DNA of 64,000 nt. Origin: Desulfococcus sp041737845 (GTDB lineage Bacteria; Desulfobacterota; Desulfobacteria; Desulfobacterales; Desulfococcaceae). The first letter of the stretch is position 1. Every line of letters starts with the position of its first letter. Below are positions 51,427-60,074 of this stretch, one piece after another. The notes below the pieces were generated by a model. It did not search any database. It was not told the origin of the DNA and saw only the letters and a program-made list of their open reading frames with translations. The stretch is from contig NZ_JBGSQX010000160.1 in the NCBI RefSeq assembly GCF_041737845.1, positions 1 through 64,000 of the forward strand, in the 5' to 3' direction. A program made the position numbers and the translations under genes.

Positions 51427-52713
51427 ATGGCGCTGTACAAGGATATTGCGGAAGAACTGGCCCGGCGCATCCGGGAAGGGTGTTACAAGCCCGGGGAGAA
51501 AATCCCGTCCATCCGGCAGGTGGCCTTCGAATTTGAATGCAACAAGCTGACGGTCCAAAAAGCCTTCGACGAACTCAGGCGCGGCGGAATGATTGAAAAC
51601 GTCGTGGGCAGCGGCTCATTTGTCCGGTTTCCTGAAAAAATCGCGAGCGGCGGGGAGGTCTTCGACTTCCGGACCGCCTACATCTCCGAATCCTTTTTCC
51701 CTTTCGAGACGGCCAAACGCATTTTCTCGGATCTGTTCGACCAGGAGCGGAGCCGGGCCTTCTCCCCCCCGCCGGTGGAGGGCGACCGGGAGCTGATCGA
51801 GACCCTGGGGGAATTTTACCGCCTGCCCACAAAGCGGATGTTCATCGTATCGGGCGCCCAGCAGGGGCTTGATCTCACCGCCAAGGTGTTTTCAACCAAC
51901 ATCTCCGACGCGATCCTGTTCGAGGACCCCACCTATCCCGGGGCCGTCTCCCTCTTCAAGGCCCGCCATTTCGTCCCCCTGGACGCCGACGGCCCCGATC
52001 TGGCGGCGCTGGACCACAAGCTCTCCCCCGCCATCAAGCTGTTCTACACCATGCCGGCGGTACACAACCCCACCGGCATCTCCTACAGCCTGGAGAAAAA
52101 GGAGGCCCTGGCCCGGCGGGCCGAACGGTCTCCCTTTTATCTGATCGAGGACGATTACCTGTCGGAGTTCACCGGGCAGACCCTTCCGCGGTTTGTGGAT
52201 ATCCTTCCCGAGAAGACCATCTATATCAAGTCCCTGTCCCAAACCACCGTTTCGGGTGTCCGGCTCGGGGCCATGATCGTCCCCGAATCCCTATTTGACA
52301 AGTTCATCTACACGAAATTCATGTCGGATATCGCATCCACGGGGCTGCTGCAGAAATTCGCCACCCGTTTCATCCGGGAGGGAGGCTATGCGGCGTATAT
52401 CGCCGAGACGCGGCGGCGGGTGCGCGACCGGAGGCGCAGGCTGACGGACGTGATCGCGGCCCATCCCTTCCTGTCCATTCCCCACGACCAGTCGGGATAC
52501 AACCTCTGGGTCAAATCCCAGCAGGCCGTGGCCCTCCCCCGCGTCCCGTGGACCCCGGGGGAGGAGTTTTCGTTTTCACCCGCATTCAGGAATTTTTTCC
52601 GGATTTCGTTCATGCACATGGATGACGCGGCCTTTGATCTGGGCGCCGCCTATATCACGGACCTCCTGGCCCGTTCGATTGCCCGGACCGGACCGGAGGA
52701 GAGCCGGCACTGA
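51427..52713 (+). CDS. MocR/PdxR-type regulator: GntR wHTH fused to an aminotransferase-like domain, PLP Lys replaced
   Basis: 428 residues from the ATG at 51427, preceded by AAGGAA. A GntR winged helix lies at about 1-68 (GEKIPSIRQVAFEFECNKLTVQ, shown in part). The fold type I aminotransferase-like domain follows, with HNPTG at 213-217 and EDDYLSEF at 241-248. In this family PLP forms a Schiff base with Lys in SFSK; here the segment reads IKSLSQTTVSGVRLG, with Gln272 at that place. Lys268 is close but out of register. The divergent position to pdxST suggests it senses PLP and controls PLP synthesis, as PdxR does. Confidence 0.85.
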   Translation: MALYKDIAEELARRIREGCYKPGEKIPSIRQVAFEFECNKLTVQKAFDELRRGGMIENVVGSGSFVRFPEKIASGGEVFDFRTAYISESFFPFETAKRIFSDLFDQERSRAFSPPPVEGDRELIETLGEFYRLPTKRMFIVSGAQQGLDLTAKVFSTNISDAILFEDPTYPGAVSLFKARHFVPLDADGPDLAALDHKLSPAIKLFYTMPAVHNPTGISYSLEKKEALARRAERSPFYLIEDDYLSEFTGQTLPRFVDILPEKTIYIKSLSQTTVSGVRLGAMIVPESLFDKFIYTKFMSDIASTGLLQKFATRFIREGGYAAYIAETRRRVRDRRRRLTDVIAAHPFLSIPHDQSGYNLWVKSQQAVALPRVPWTPGEEFSFSPAFRNFFRISFMHMDDAAFDLGAAYITDLLARSIARTGPEESRH

Positions 52714-52775
52714 GCGCCCCCCCGGCGGGAGCGCGAGGGGGGGGCCCGGCCGGGCAAAGGGGGAAGGGCGGACGA

Positions 52776-53846
52776 TCACGGAAGAGGTTCGGCGGTATAG
52801 GCGATGTTGGCATCCTCGGCCTTGTAAAGGGGAAGCGCCTTCCCCTCCCGAAGGTCTTCCACCCAGTCCGGGTTGAGCAGGGCCGTCTTTCCGGAGAGGG
52901 CGATATCGGCGTCCTGGAGCGCCTCTTCCGCACTCCGCCGGTCATGGACCTTGCCGCAGATCAGGATGGGCAGCCCCGTGGCCTCCCGGGTCAGGCGGGC
53001 CATGGTCTTTCCCGACCCGAAGGCCGCGTCGCCGTATCCGTAGGTCGACACCGAAATGGCGTCGATGGGCGCTTCGGAAAGCCTGCGGACGATGCCCTGA
53101 TACTCGGCTTGATCCGCAAACAGCGAAACCTGGCTGTCGGCCACGCCCCAGTTTGAGATTCTGAAAAGGAGGAGCCGGTCCCGGGGAACCGCCTCGCGGA
53201 CGGCGTGGATCACCTCGTGGGCGAAGCGGTAGCGCTTTTCCGCCGAACCGCCGTAGGCATCGGTTCGGCGGTTCGAATATCCCGAAAGAAACTGGCTGAT
53301 GAGGTATCCATGGGCACCGTGGATTTCGATACCGTCAAACCCCGCGGCCACAGCGCCTCTGGTGGTCTCTACGAACCCGTTGACGACGTGTTCGATGTCG
53401 AAGCGGCTCATCTCATCCGGCAGGGGATACGGCCGGCCCGTCAGGGGATTGTTCTGCCGGGGGACGGCGGCGGTGGGGGCGATCACCCGGCCGGCGGGAT
53501 TGACCTCGGGCCAGGCCATCCGGCCGCAGTGGAACATCTGCATGATCGACAGAGCGCCCCGGCGGCGGATATTTTCAACGACCCGGGACCAGACGTTGAT
53601 CTGGCGCTGGGTCGTCAGCCGGGCCTGGCCCGGATAGCCCTGGGCACTCTCGTAATCGGTGACGATGGCCTCGGTATAGACGATTCCGGCGCCCTTTTCC
53701 GCCCGCGTGACCAGGAAATCGAGGACATCCCGCCGGGGGATACTGTCCAAGATCGACGACATCCGGGTCATGGGGGCCACGCCCAGGCGGTTTTTGACAG
53801 TGAAACGCCCTATCTGAAACGGTGAAAACAACAGGTCCTCTGCCAT
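52776..53846 (-). CDS. NADH:flavin oxidoreductase, old yellow enzyme family
   Basis: A TIM-barrel FMN enzyme that reduces activated alkenes or other electron-poor substrates with NAD(P)H. From the ATG at 53846, with GGGAGG just upstream, it has 356 residues; the longer open frame to 53912 is not supported. GRFTVKNRLGVAPMTR opens the barrel, EIHGAHGYLISQFLS carries the substrate-binding His and Tyr region, and RRTDAYGGSAEKRYRF is a family signature. It is the short form without the C-terminal Fe-S and FAD domains of 2,4-dienoyl-CoA reductase. The substrate is unknown. Confidence 0.92.
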   Translation of the reverse strand: MAEDLLFSPFQIGRFTVKNRLGVAPMTRMSSILDSIPRRDVLDFLVTRAEKGAGIVYTEAIVTDYESAQGYPGQARLTTQRQINVWSRVVENIRRRGALSIMQMFHCGRMAWPEVNPAGRVIAPTAAVPRQNNPLTGRPYPLPDEMSRFDIEHVVNGFVETTRGAVAAGFDGIEIHGAHGYLISQFLSGYSNRRTDAYGGSAEKRYRFAHEVIHAVREAVPRDRLLLFRISNWGVADSQVSLFADQAEYQGIVRRLSEAPIDAISVSTYGYGDAAFGSGKTMARLTREATGLPILICGKVHDRRSAEEALQDADIALSGKTALLNPDWVEDLREGKALPLYKAEDANIAYTAEPLP

Positions 53847-53924
53847 CTTTTCCTCCCTGAAGGGCCGTACCGGGGATATCCCATCCGCGATGCGGCCGGG
53901 GTTATCGTTCATGAATGGACAGCG

Positions 53925-54551
53925 TCATGGAATTCCGGCGTTCTTGAGCTGAACAAGAGTCCCCGAGAGGACGTGTCCCAGGACGGCGACCGACTCCATA
54001 TCCAGATAGTTCTCCGTCCTTTTCTCGAAAAGAACCGAGCAGCCGGCGGGAAATTCCTCGTCGCGATCATTGAAGAGCATGAGCATCGACACCCGGGGAA
54101 GGGGATCGAACTGCACGGCCAGGTCATGGGAGTAGGCTTCCTCCGGCGTCCTGCCGCCCAGTTGTTTCGCCACGGATGCGAGACGGCTCCGCTCCCCCTG
54201 AAACCGATGCGCGAGCAGGGCCTCAACCTCGTTTGTGAAAAAAACGACCAGAGGCCCCGCGTCCCTGAAATCTTTGAAAGAGGTCCACGGCCCCCCGGGC
54301 GGGGCGTTCTCGGGACACAGCAGCACGTATTTGAACAGGATGATGCAGGTGCTGTAGGATGGGCGGCCTCCGTCCGGCCCGATCACCCCGCCGGCCGAGA
54401 TCCGGTGCGGCCGGCCGAAAAAAGAGATGGCGAGACCGTCGTCCTCAACCCCGGCGCCCAGCACCTCCGCCAGAGAAGGGAGATGGACCGCACCGAGCCG
54501 GTCCAGATAATACTGGTAATTCTCTTCAAAAACGGGGGATGTTTCCTTCAT
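53925..54551 (-). CDS. DUF3786 domain protein
   Basis: 208 residues from the ATG at 54551, preceded by AAAGGAAT; a TTG 18 bp upstream is also open. FFTNEVEALLAHRFQG, RGRTPEEAYSHDLAVQF-like and VSMLMLFNDRDEEFPA segments match the DUF3786 pattern. There is no signal peptide and no cofactor motif. Its function is not established. It lies 45 bp downstream of the acyl-CoA synthetase gene and may share its transcript. Confidence 0.75.
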   Translation of the reverse strand: MKETSPVFEENYQYYLDRLGAVHLPSLAEVLGAGVEDDGLAISFFGRPHRISAGGVIGPDGGRPSYSTCIILFKYVLLCPENAPPGGPWTSFKDFRDAGPLVVFFTNEVEALLAHRFQGERSRLASVAKQLGGRTPEEAYSHDLAVQFDPLPRVSMLMLFNDRDEEFPAGCSVLFEKRTENYLDMESVAVLGHVLSGTLVQLKNAGIP

Positions 54552-54596
54552 GGGTTGATTCCTTTCCAAGGCGTCCGAGACGGTCCGGAAAAAAGA

Positions 54597-56684
54597 TCAG
54601 AGGATCACCGAGGCATCCACGGCCGTCGGTCGGCCGTCCACGACGATCATGGGGTTCACGTCGATCTCCCGGATTTGGGGGAACCCCGCGCCCAACGCCC
54701 CCAGGCGGACAAGGGCATCGGCCAGGGCGTTCCGGTCCAGGGCGGGCGCCCCCCGGAACCCGTCGAGGAGCCGCTGGGATTTTAGCCGGCCGATGAGCCC
54801 CAGCGCCTCTTCATGGCTCAAGGGGGCCAAGGCAAAGGCCCGGTCGTTCAGCACCTCGGTCATGACCCCTCCCAGGCCGCACATGACGCAGGGCCCGAAC
54901 TGGGGGTCGCGGACCAGCCCCGCGATCAGCTCCAGCCCCGAGGGAAGCTGGGGCTGGAGAAGCACCTCGCCGCCCGCCCCCACCCGGGCGACCATGAGGT
55001 CGTACGCCCGAAACAGGGCCTCCGGCGTGTCGATATGGAGCGCCACCAGGCCGGCCTCGGTCTTGTGGACGGCCCCCGGCGCAATCCCCTTGAGAACCAC
55101 GGGCCACCCGAACCGCAGGGCGGCCGCGCGGGCCTCCTCCGGAGACCCCACCCGAGCCTCGTTCACAACGGGGATCCCCGCCTGTTTCAGGATCGCCTTG
55201 GACCTGCGTTCATCGAGAACGCCGCAGCACCCGTCGATCAGGTCGGCCGGAATATCCCGGCCGTGGATGGGCGGCGGTACGGGAGCGGATGCGTCGCCGG
55301 CCGGCTCATGCTTCCGTTGATGGTACCCGAGCAGCACCCCCAGGCACTCGACCGCCCGGCAGACCTCCCGAAATGCCGGTAGATTCAACGCCAGGGCCTC
55401 CTGCTGAAATCGGAAGACCGCCTCCCGTTCGCCGGATATCCAGCAGATGAGCGGTTTTTGAGCGCTCCTCGCCAGACGCGCCATGGCCGCAAGGTCGGGA
55501 TCCAGATCAAACCCGCCGGCAAAGCAATGGGCAAAGACGGCATCCACCCCCGGGTCGGCCAGGAGCACCTTCACCGTCTCGTTATATACCCGGTGGGTGC
55601 CGTTGACAAGAATACCGGGCCAGAGGTCCACGGGGTTGGCCGGCGCCATCCAGGGGGGGAAAACCGCTTTCAGGCGCGTGATGGACCCGGGCGACAGGCA
55701 CGCCAGGGCCAACCCGTTGTGTTGCAGAAAATCGGACGATACGATGCCCGCGCCGCCGCTGTAGGTCATGACGGCCACCCGGTTCTTCCGCCCGGGCGGA
55801 AGATCCTGGAAGCTCTCCAGGACCCGGCAGTAATCCAGCATCTGGTAAAAGTCATCGGCCTCGATCACCCCGGCCTGGCGGAGCGCGCCGCTGACCACCG
55901 CTCCGTCGCCGGCCATGCTGGCGGTATGGCTCATTGCTGCGGCAGCACCCTCCCGGGACTTTCCGCCCTTCAACACGACGATCGGCTTGGGACATTTCCG
56001 GCAAAGGGAAATAAACCCGGCCCCGTCAAGGATCGACTCCAGGTAAAGGCCGATGACCGCTGTCTCGTCATCCGCCAGGAGATATTCGAGAAGGTCGCAC
56101 TCTGCCACGTCCATCTTGTTTCCGATGGAGCAGACCTTGCCGATGCCCATCACGCCGTGGGACATCAGATCGATGAGAAACGCCCCGGCAAGCATGCCGC
56201 TCTGGACGATGAGGGATACGCTTCCGGGAATCATGGTTTCCCAGAGGGAAGGCGTCACCGTCGAAAAGACGCTCCGGTTTTTCACGTCCACCAGCCCCAT
56301 GCAGTTGGGACCCCAGAGACGGATGCCCCCATCCCTTGCAATCCGTGCGGTTTCCTGCTGCAGGGCCGCCCCATCGGGGCCGGTTTCGGAAAACCCCGCC
56401 GACTCCAGCATGGCGCCGGGAATACCCCTAGCCGCACAGTCCCGGATCACGCCGGGTACCATCCCCGCGCCGACGAAGACAACAGCCAGATCCACGGGAT
56501 CCGGGACATCCATCACCGAGGGGTAGCATTTCAGGCCTTCAATCTCGCCATACCTCGGGTTCACGGGGTAGATCCTCCCGGTGTAGCCCTTGGTCAGATT
56601 CGCAACGATGATATTGCCGCCTTTTTTCGGATTCGCCGTGGCGCCGATGACCGCGACTCCTTTTGGCTTAAAAAAATAGTCCAT
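54597..56684 (-). CDS. Acyl-CoA/acetyl-CoA synthetase, ADP-forming, single-chain
   Basis: Interconverts acyl-CoA + ADP + Pi and acid + ATP + CoA by way of a phosphohistidine. The 695-residue chain joins alpha and beta parts. The N-terminal CoA-binding domain has GVAVIGATANPKKGGN at 9-24. A succinyl-CoA-synthetase-like domain contains the conserved His in MSHTASMAG near 260. The C-terminal ATP-grasp domain starts near 485 (DERRSKAILKQAGIP) and includes GPCVMCGLGGVMTEVL and EIDVNPMIV. AAAGGGAAA precedes the ATG; the open frame to 56801 is not supported. Acyl preference cannot be read from the sequence. Confidence 0.92.
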   Translation of the reverse strand: MDYFFKPKGVAVIGATANPKKGGNIIVANLTKGYTGRIYPVNPRYGEIEGLKCYPSVMDVPDPVDLAVVFVGAGMVPGVIRDCAARGIPGAMLESAGFSETGPDGAALQQETARIARDGGIRLWGPNCMGLVDVKNRSVFSTVTPSLWETMIPGSVSLIVQSGMLAGAFLIDLMSHGVMGIGKVCSIGNKMDVAECDLLEYLLADDETAVIGLYLESILDGAGFISLCRKCPKPIVVLKGGKSREGAAAAMSHTASMAGDGAVVSGALRQAGVIEADDFYQMLDYCRVLESFQDLPPGRKNRVAVMTYSGGAGIVSSDFLQHNGLALACLSPGSITRLKAVFPPWMAPANPVDLWPGILVNGTHRVYNETVKVLLADPGVDAVFAHCFAGGFDLDPDLAAMARLARSAQKPLICWISGEREAVFRFQQEALALNLPAFREVCRAVECLGVLLGYHQRKHEPAGDASAPVPPPIHGRDIPADLIDGCCGVLDERRSKAILKQAGIPVVNEARVGSPEEARAAALRFGWPVVLKGIAPGAVHKTEAGLVALHIDTPEALFRAYDLMVARVGAGGEVLLQPQLPSGLELIAGLVRDPQFGPCVMCGLGGVMTEVLNDRAFALAPLSHEEALGLIGRLKSQRLLDGFRGAPALDRNALADALVRLGALGAGFPQIREIDVNPMIVVDGRPTAVDASVIL

Positions 56685-56821
56685 TGAATTTCCCTTTGAA
56701 AAACTGGTGTGCCCTGCCTGTTTTAAACGACCGTCCTCTCCTATCTTCACGGCTGAGAAAAATCCGGAGAGAACTGACGGAAACCAGTGACGCCTGGCCA
56801 TTCGGCGCTACATGACCGTTT

Positions 56822-56849
56822 CGTCATGACGGCGTCATGTTGGCGTCAT
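56822..56849. promoter_or_regulatory. Phased CGTCAT repeats, possible operator
   Basis: CGTCAT occurs at 56822-56827, 56833-56838 and 56844-56849, exactly 11 bp apart. The last two are preceded by GG (GGCGTCAT), and the first is part of the palindrome CGTCATGACG (56822-56831). They lie 138-165 bp upstream of the acyl-CoA synthetase start. One-turn spacing suggests a protein binding on a single DNA face. Confidence 0.5.
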
Positions 56850-56919
56850 TTGTCTTGCCTATATTGAATCAAAACGACGCCCACCTCAAGTCGTTTCATC
56901 TTTCCTCCTCCCTCATCCA

Positions 56920-56943
56920 ACGGGCGCCTCTCGGGGCGCCCGT
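56920..56943 (-). other. GC-rich hairpin downstream of dsrN
   Basis: ACGGGCGCC and GGCGCCCGT form a perfect 9-bp stem with a 6-nt loop. A U run is missing on both strands, so it is at best a weak terminator for the dsr operon. Confidence 0.45.
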
Positions 56944-57114
56944 ATCCCTCTCCCGCCCTTGAACCGCCGCCGGCCCTGAAGGCGCGGTGCGCCATCGCGG
57001 AGGAGTCCCCCGGGAAAACCCGCTGAAATGCACGGGGGTATTCCTGCGCCAGCCGAATGGGGCTCCCTGGGGCCTACGCCCTGTCCCTTCAGCGGGAAGA
57101 AAATTTCGGTGGAA

Positions 57115-58536
57115 TTATCGCGAAAAACGAGCCCGTTTTGCAGCCGCGGCCGCGGCCACCATGGATTTCGCCCAGTTGGGCAGCCCCAGCGCGTGGATAT
57201 GGGTATAGGTGGCGAGGACATTTTTATAACTGATGCCGTCCCGCCCATGGATGAAGCCGGTGCCCCGCTCCATGCCGAAGATCAGGCTTCGGTCGTCTCC
57301 GCGCCACTCCAGGACCCGGGAATAGCGGAATTCGTGGCCTCTGATCTCCGTGCCGACATCGTAATACGGATTCTCCGACTCGACCCTGACCAGGGTATAC
57401 CCCAGCCCCTGGGGACGCTCCGAAAGGCCGAAAACAACGGGCAGCACCCCGGCCATGGCGTATCTCCGGCCGCCCACGACCAAGGCCTCGCCCAGATACA
57501 TGAGGCCGCCGCATTCGGCATAGATGGGCATTCCGGCTTCCGCGCGGGCTTTCAATCCGGCCCTGAACGCGGCGTTTCCCTCCAGGCGCTCCGCATGGGT
57601 CTCGGGGAACCCGCCCCCGATGTAAAGGGCGTCCACCGCTGGAAAGGGGCCGGCGTCGAACGCGCTCAGGAAGACCACCTCGGCCCCGGCATCCTTGAGG
57701 GCCTCGATATTGTCCGGATAATAAAACTGAAAGGCCGAATCGCGAATGATGCCGATCACCGGCTTTGTGCCTTCGATCGTCACATCGAGTTGGGGGGCGG
57801 GCAGCGGAAACTCCACCGGCACAGGGTCGGACGCCGCCTCGACGGCGATGCGCTCGAGGGATGCCATATCCAGATAGCGAAAGGCGACCTCTGCAGCAGC
57901 ATCGACCGAGGTAACCGCCCATGAATGCTCGGGGGTCGGGACCAGCCCCATGTGTCGTTCCGGGAAATTCTGGGCGTCGAGCTTCGGCACCGCGCCCACC
58001 ACCGGCACACCGCAATAGTGTTCGATATTCTTTCTCAGGTTCTCTTCATGGCGCAGCCCCGCGATCCGGTTGAGGATAACGCCCTTGATCCGGAGATCGG
58101 GATCAAACTGCAGGCATCCCGACACCACGGCAGCCATGGTCCGGGTGGTCTTGGTGCAATCGAGGCTGATCACCACAGGCGTTTTCAACAGCTTGGCCAC
58201 CTCGGCCGAACTCGTCGAGCCCTCGGTGTCGATGCCGTCATAAAGGCCTCGGTTGCCTTCGATCACGGCGATATCATGGGGGTGGGTGTGGGTGAGGAAA
58301 GACCGGAGGACATCCGATCGATGGACCAGGAAGGTATCCAGGTTGTAGCAGGGCCGACCAGCCGCTAGGGCCAGCCAGCCCGCGTCAATATAGTCAGGAC
58401 CTTTTTTATAAGGCGCAATGGATTTGCCCAGTCTCCTCCATGCTGCGATGATTCCGATCGACAGAATGGTTTTACCAGCGCCCCCTCGCAAGCCTGCGAT
58501 AAATATCCTGGGAAAATCGATATGGCCTTGGCGCAT
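57115..58536 (-). CDS. dsrN: DsrN: siroheme amidase, CbiA-like
   Basis: Glutamine-dependent amidation of tetrapyrrole carboxyl groups; next to dsrABD, members are thought to produce siroheme amide for sulfite reductase. From the ATG at 58536 it has 473 residues; a TTG at 58560 is also open. The P-loop-like FIAGLRGGAGKTILS lies near 10-24, followed by PYKKGPDYIDAGW and the C-terminal amidotransferase domain with Cys in YAECGGLMYLGEAL near 330. It could also act as cobyrinate a,c-diamide synthase in B12 synthesis; no other cobalamin genes are nearby. It follows dsrD after 62 bp. Confidence 0.88.
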   Translation of the reverse strand: MRQGHIDFPRIFIAGLRGGAGKTILSIGIIAAWRRLGKSIAPYKKGPDYIDAGWLALAAGRPCYNLDTFLVHRSDVLRSFLTHTHPHDIAVIEGNRGLYDGIDTEGSTSSAEVAKLLKTPVVISLDCTKTTRTMAAVVSGCLQFDPDLRIKGVILNRIAGLRHEENLRKNIEHYCGVPVVGAVPKLDAQNFPERHMGLVPTPEHSWAVTSVDAAAEVAFRYLDMASLERIAVEAASDPVPVEFPLPAPQLDVTIEGTKPVIGIIRDSAFQFYYPDNIEALKDAGAEVVFLSAFDAGPFPAVDALYIGGGFPETHAERLEGNAAFRAGLKARAEAGMPIYAECGGLMYLGEALVVGGRRYAMAGVLPVVFGLSERPQGLGYTLVRVESENPYYDVGTEIRGHEFRYSRVLEWRGDDRSLIFGMERGTGFIHGRDGISYKNVLATYTHIHALGLPNWAKSMVAAAAAAKRARFSR

Positions 58537-58598
58537 GGTTGGAGCCTGAGACAAAATCAAAGAGCGGACGAGCGGATCGCTCTGAAAACCGGATATTT

Positions 58599-58841
58599 TT
58601 ATTCGTCTTCGTGTTCGGCGGCAGCCTGCTTCCCGGTTCCGGGCATGCCGTACATGGTCGTGCTGCCGCTGGACCAGTATTCCAGAACGCCGTCTTCAAC
58701 CAGTTTGCTCACGATTTTCTTGGCTTCCCTGGGTTTCATGCCCAGGATGCCGGACAGATCGTTGAAGTAGAACTTGCTTTTTGACTTCAGCTTTTTGGTC
58801 AACTCCTCAACGATCAATTTTTTGGCTTCCTCGTATTCCAT
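58599..58841 (-). CDS. dsrD: Dissimilatory sulfite reductase D
   Basis: A small winged-helix-like protein of 80 residues found with dsrAB in sulfate reducers. KKLKSKSKFYFNDLSGILGMKPREAKKIV (in part) forms the helix-turn-helix, and VEDGVLEYWSSGSTTMYG the wing. Published work on the family describes it as an activator of DsrAB. AAGGGG precedes the ATG. A strong hairpin lies between dsrB and this gene. Confidence 0.95.
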   Translation of the reverse strand: MEYEEAKKLIVEELTKKLKSKSKFYFNDLSGILGMKPREAKKIVSKLVEDGVLEYWSSGSTTMYGMPGTGKQAAAEHEDE

Positions 58842-58863
58842 GAATAAACCCCTTAATCCGGAA

Positions 58864-58891
58864 GCGGGGAATGCACGAAGGCATTCCCCGC
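58864..58891 (-). other. Intercistronic hairpin between dsrB and dsrD
   Basis: GCGGGGAATGC (58864-58874) and GCATTCCCCGC (58881-58891) form a perfect 11-bp stem with a 6-nt loop. No T run follows on the minus strand, so it looks like an mRNA-stability or processing element rather than a full terminator. Confidence 0.6.
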
Positions 58892-58910
58892 GGGTTATGG
58901 TACAGCGATA

Positions 58911-60059
58911 TTAGAATTTGAACTGTGTGGACTGTCGCCAGGTATAGTATGCCGGATCACGGAAATCATCGATGAGATGATGGGTGAAGGGCAGCTCACA
59001 TTTCTCGAAGAACCGTTCCCATCCGATACGCTCGGCCCATTCACCCAGCCGTTCGTATTTTTTGGCGTCGCCCGCATAAGTTTCGACCATCTTCTTGATG
59101 GTGGCGGTCATATCGGGCCAGCGAGGCATGTCGTTGGGCAGGAAGGCGACAACAACCTTGGAAAACTTGGGCTCGCTGATACGGTTGGAGACCTTTCCAC
59201 CGGCCATGAGGACGATACCGTCACCTTCCTTGTCGGCCAGCGGCAGCGACGGACACATGGTGTAGCAGTTGCCGCAGAACATGCAGCGATCGTTGTTGAT
59301 CGCGACGCTCTTTACGGTTTCTCCGCTCGGCAGCTCGACCTTGGTCGGCTTGATGGCGCCCGTGGGGCAGGCGGCGATGGCCAGCGGGATTTCACAGATC
59401 TTGTCCAGATACTCATGATCCAGCATCGGCGGTTTCCGATGGTATCCGAGGATGGCGATATCGGAGCAATGCACCGCGCCGCACATGTTGAGGCAGCAGG
59501 CCATGGAGATCCGCAGCGGGGCGGGGAGTCTCATGTTCTGGAAATCGCTGAACACCTCGTCCATGGTCGCCTTGACGGTACCGGAGGCGTCGGTGGCGGG
59601 GGTGTGGCAGTGGATCCAGCCCTGGGTATGGACGATGTTCGTGATGCCGGCGCCGGTGCCGCCGATGGGGAATTTGTAGCTGCCCCCGGCGAACTTGCGG
59701 CCGGCCAGGTCTTTTTTCAGGGCGTCGACTTTGGATTTGTCATCGACCATGAATTCGATGTTGTTCCGGGTGGTGAACCGCAGGTACCCGTCGCAGTGTT
59801 TATCCGCAATCGCACAAATCTCGAGGATCAAGGAGGTGCTCATCAGGCGGGCGCCGCCGCAGCGGACGGTGTAGACCTCGTCGCCACTTTCGGCCACATG
59901 CACCAGGACTCCCGGCTCCAGGATCTCGTGATAGAGCCATTTCCCTTTGTTTTTCGCGATAACCGGAGGATAAAATTCATCGTACTTTTTCGGACCGATG
60001 TCGGTGATTCTGTCATTCATCGGGTTTTTAGGATCATAACCTGAAGAAATAAATGCCAT
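58911..60059 (-). CDS. dsrB: Dissimilatory sulfite reductase subunit beta
   Basis: Partner of DsrA in the cytoplasmic reduction of sulfite. The protein has 382 residues. Substrate and siroheme regions include NIEFMVDD, CCLNMCGAVHCSD (siroheme Fe-S cysteines) and CPTGAIKPTK. The inserted ferredoxin domain has CMFCGNCYTMCPSLPL. AAGGAGGAGAG precedes the ATG, and dsrA ends 15 bp upstream. Confidence 0.97.
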   Translation of the reverse strand: MAFISSGYDPKNPMNDRITDIGPKKYDEFYPPVIAKNKGKWLYHEILEPGVLVHVAESGDEVYTVRCGGARLMSTSLILEICAIADKHCDGYLRFTTRNNIEFMVDDKSKVDALKKDLAGRKFAGGSYKFPIGGTGAGITNIVHTQGWIHCHTPATDASGTVKATMDEVFSDFQNMRLPAPLRISMACCLNMCGAVHCSDIAILGYHRKPPMLDHEYLDKICEIPLAIAACPTGAIKPTKVELPSGETVKSVAINNDRCMFCGNCYTMCPSLPLADKEGDGIVLMAGGKVSNRISEPKFSKVVVAFLPNDMPRWPDMTATIKKMVETYAGDAKKYERLGEWAERIGWERFFEKCELPFTHHLIDDFRDPAYYTWRQSTQFKF

Positions 60060-60074
60060 GGTATTCTCTCCTCC

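Larger units (their letters stand above)
56685..57114. other. Intergenic region between the acyl-CoA synthetase and dsrN
   Basis: About 430 bp without a gene. It holds three CGTCAT repeats spaced 11 bp apart (56822-56849) and, nearer dsrN, a strong hairpin ACGGGCGCC/GGCGCCCGT at 56920-56943 without a good T run. Nothing else is evident. Confidence 0.6.

Noticed and set aside
57115..58536. Reading this gene as cobyrinate a,c-diamide synthase for B12 synthesis
   Set aside because: The family is the same, but its place directly after dsrD and the lack of other cobalamin genes nearby favour the DsrN role; the alternative is noted in the entry.
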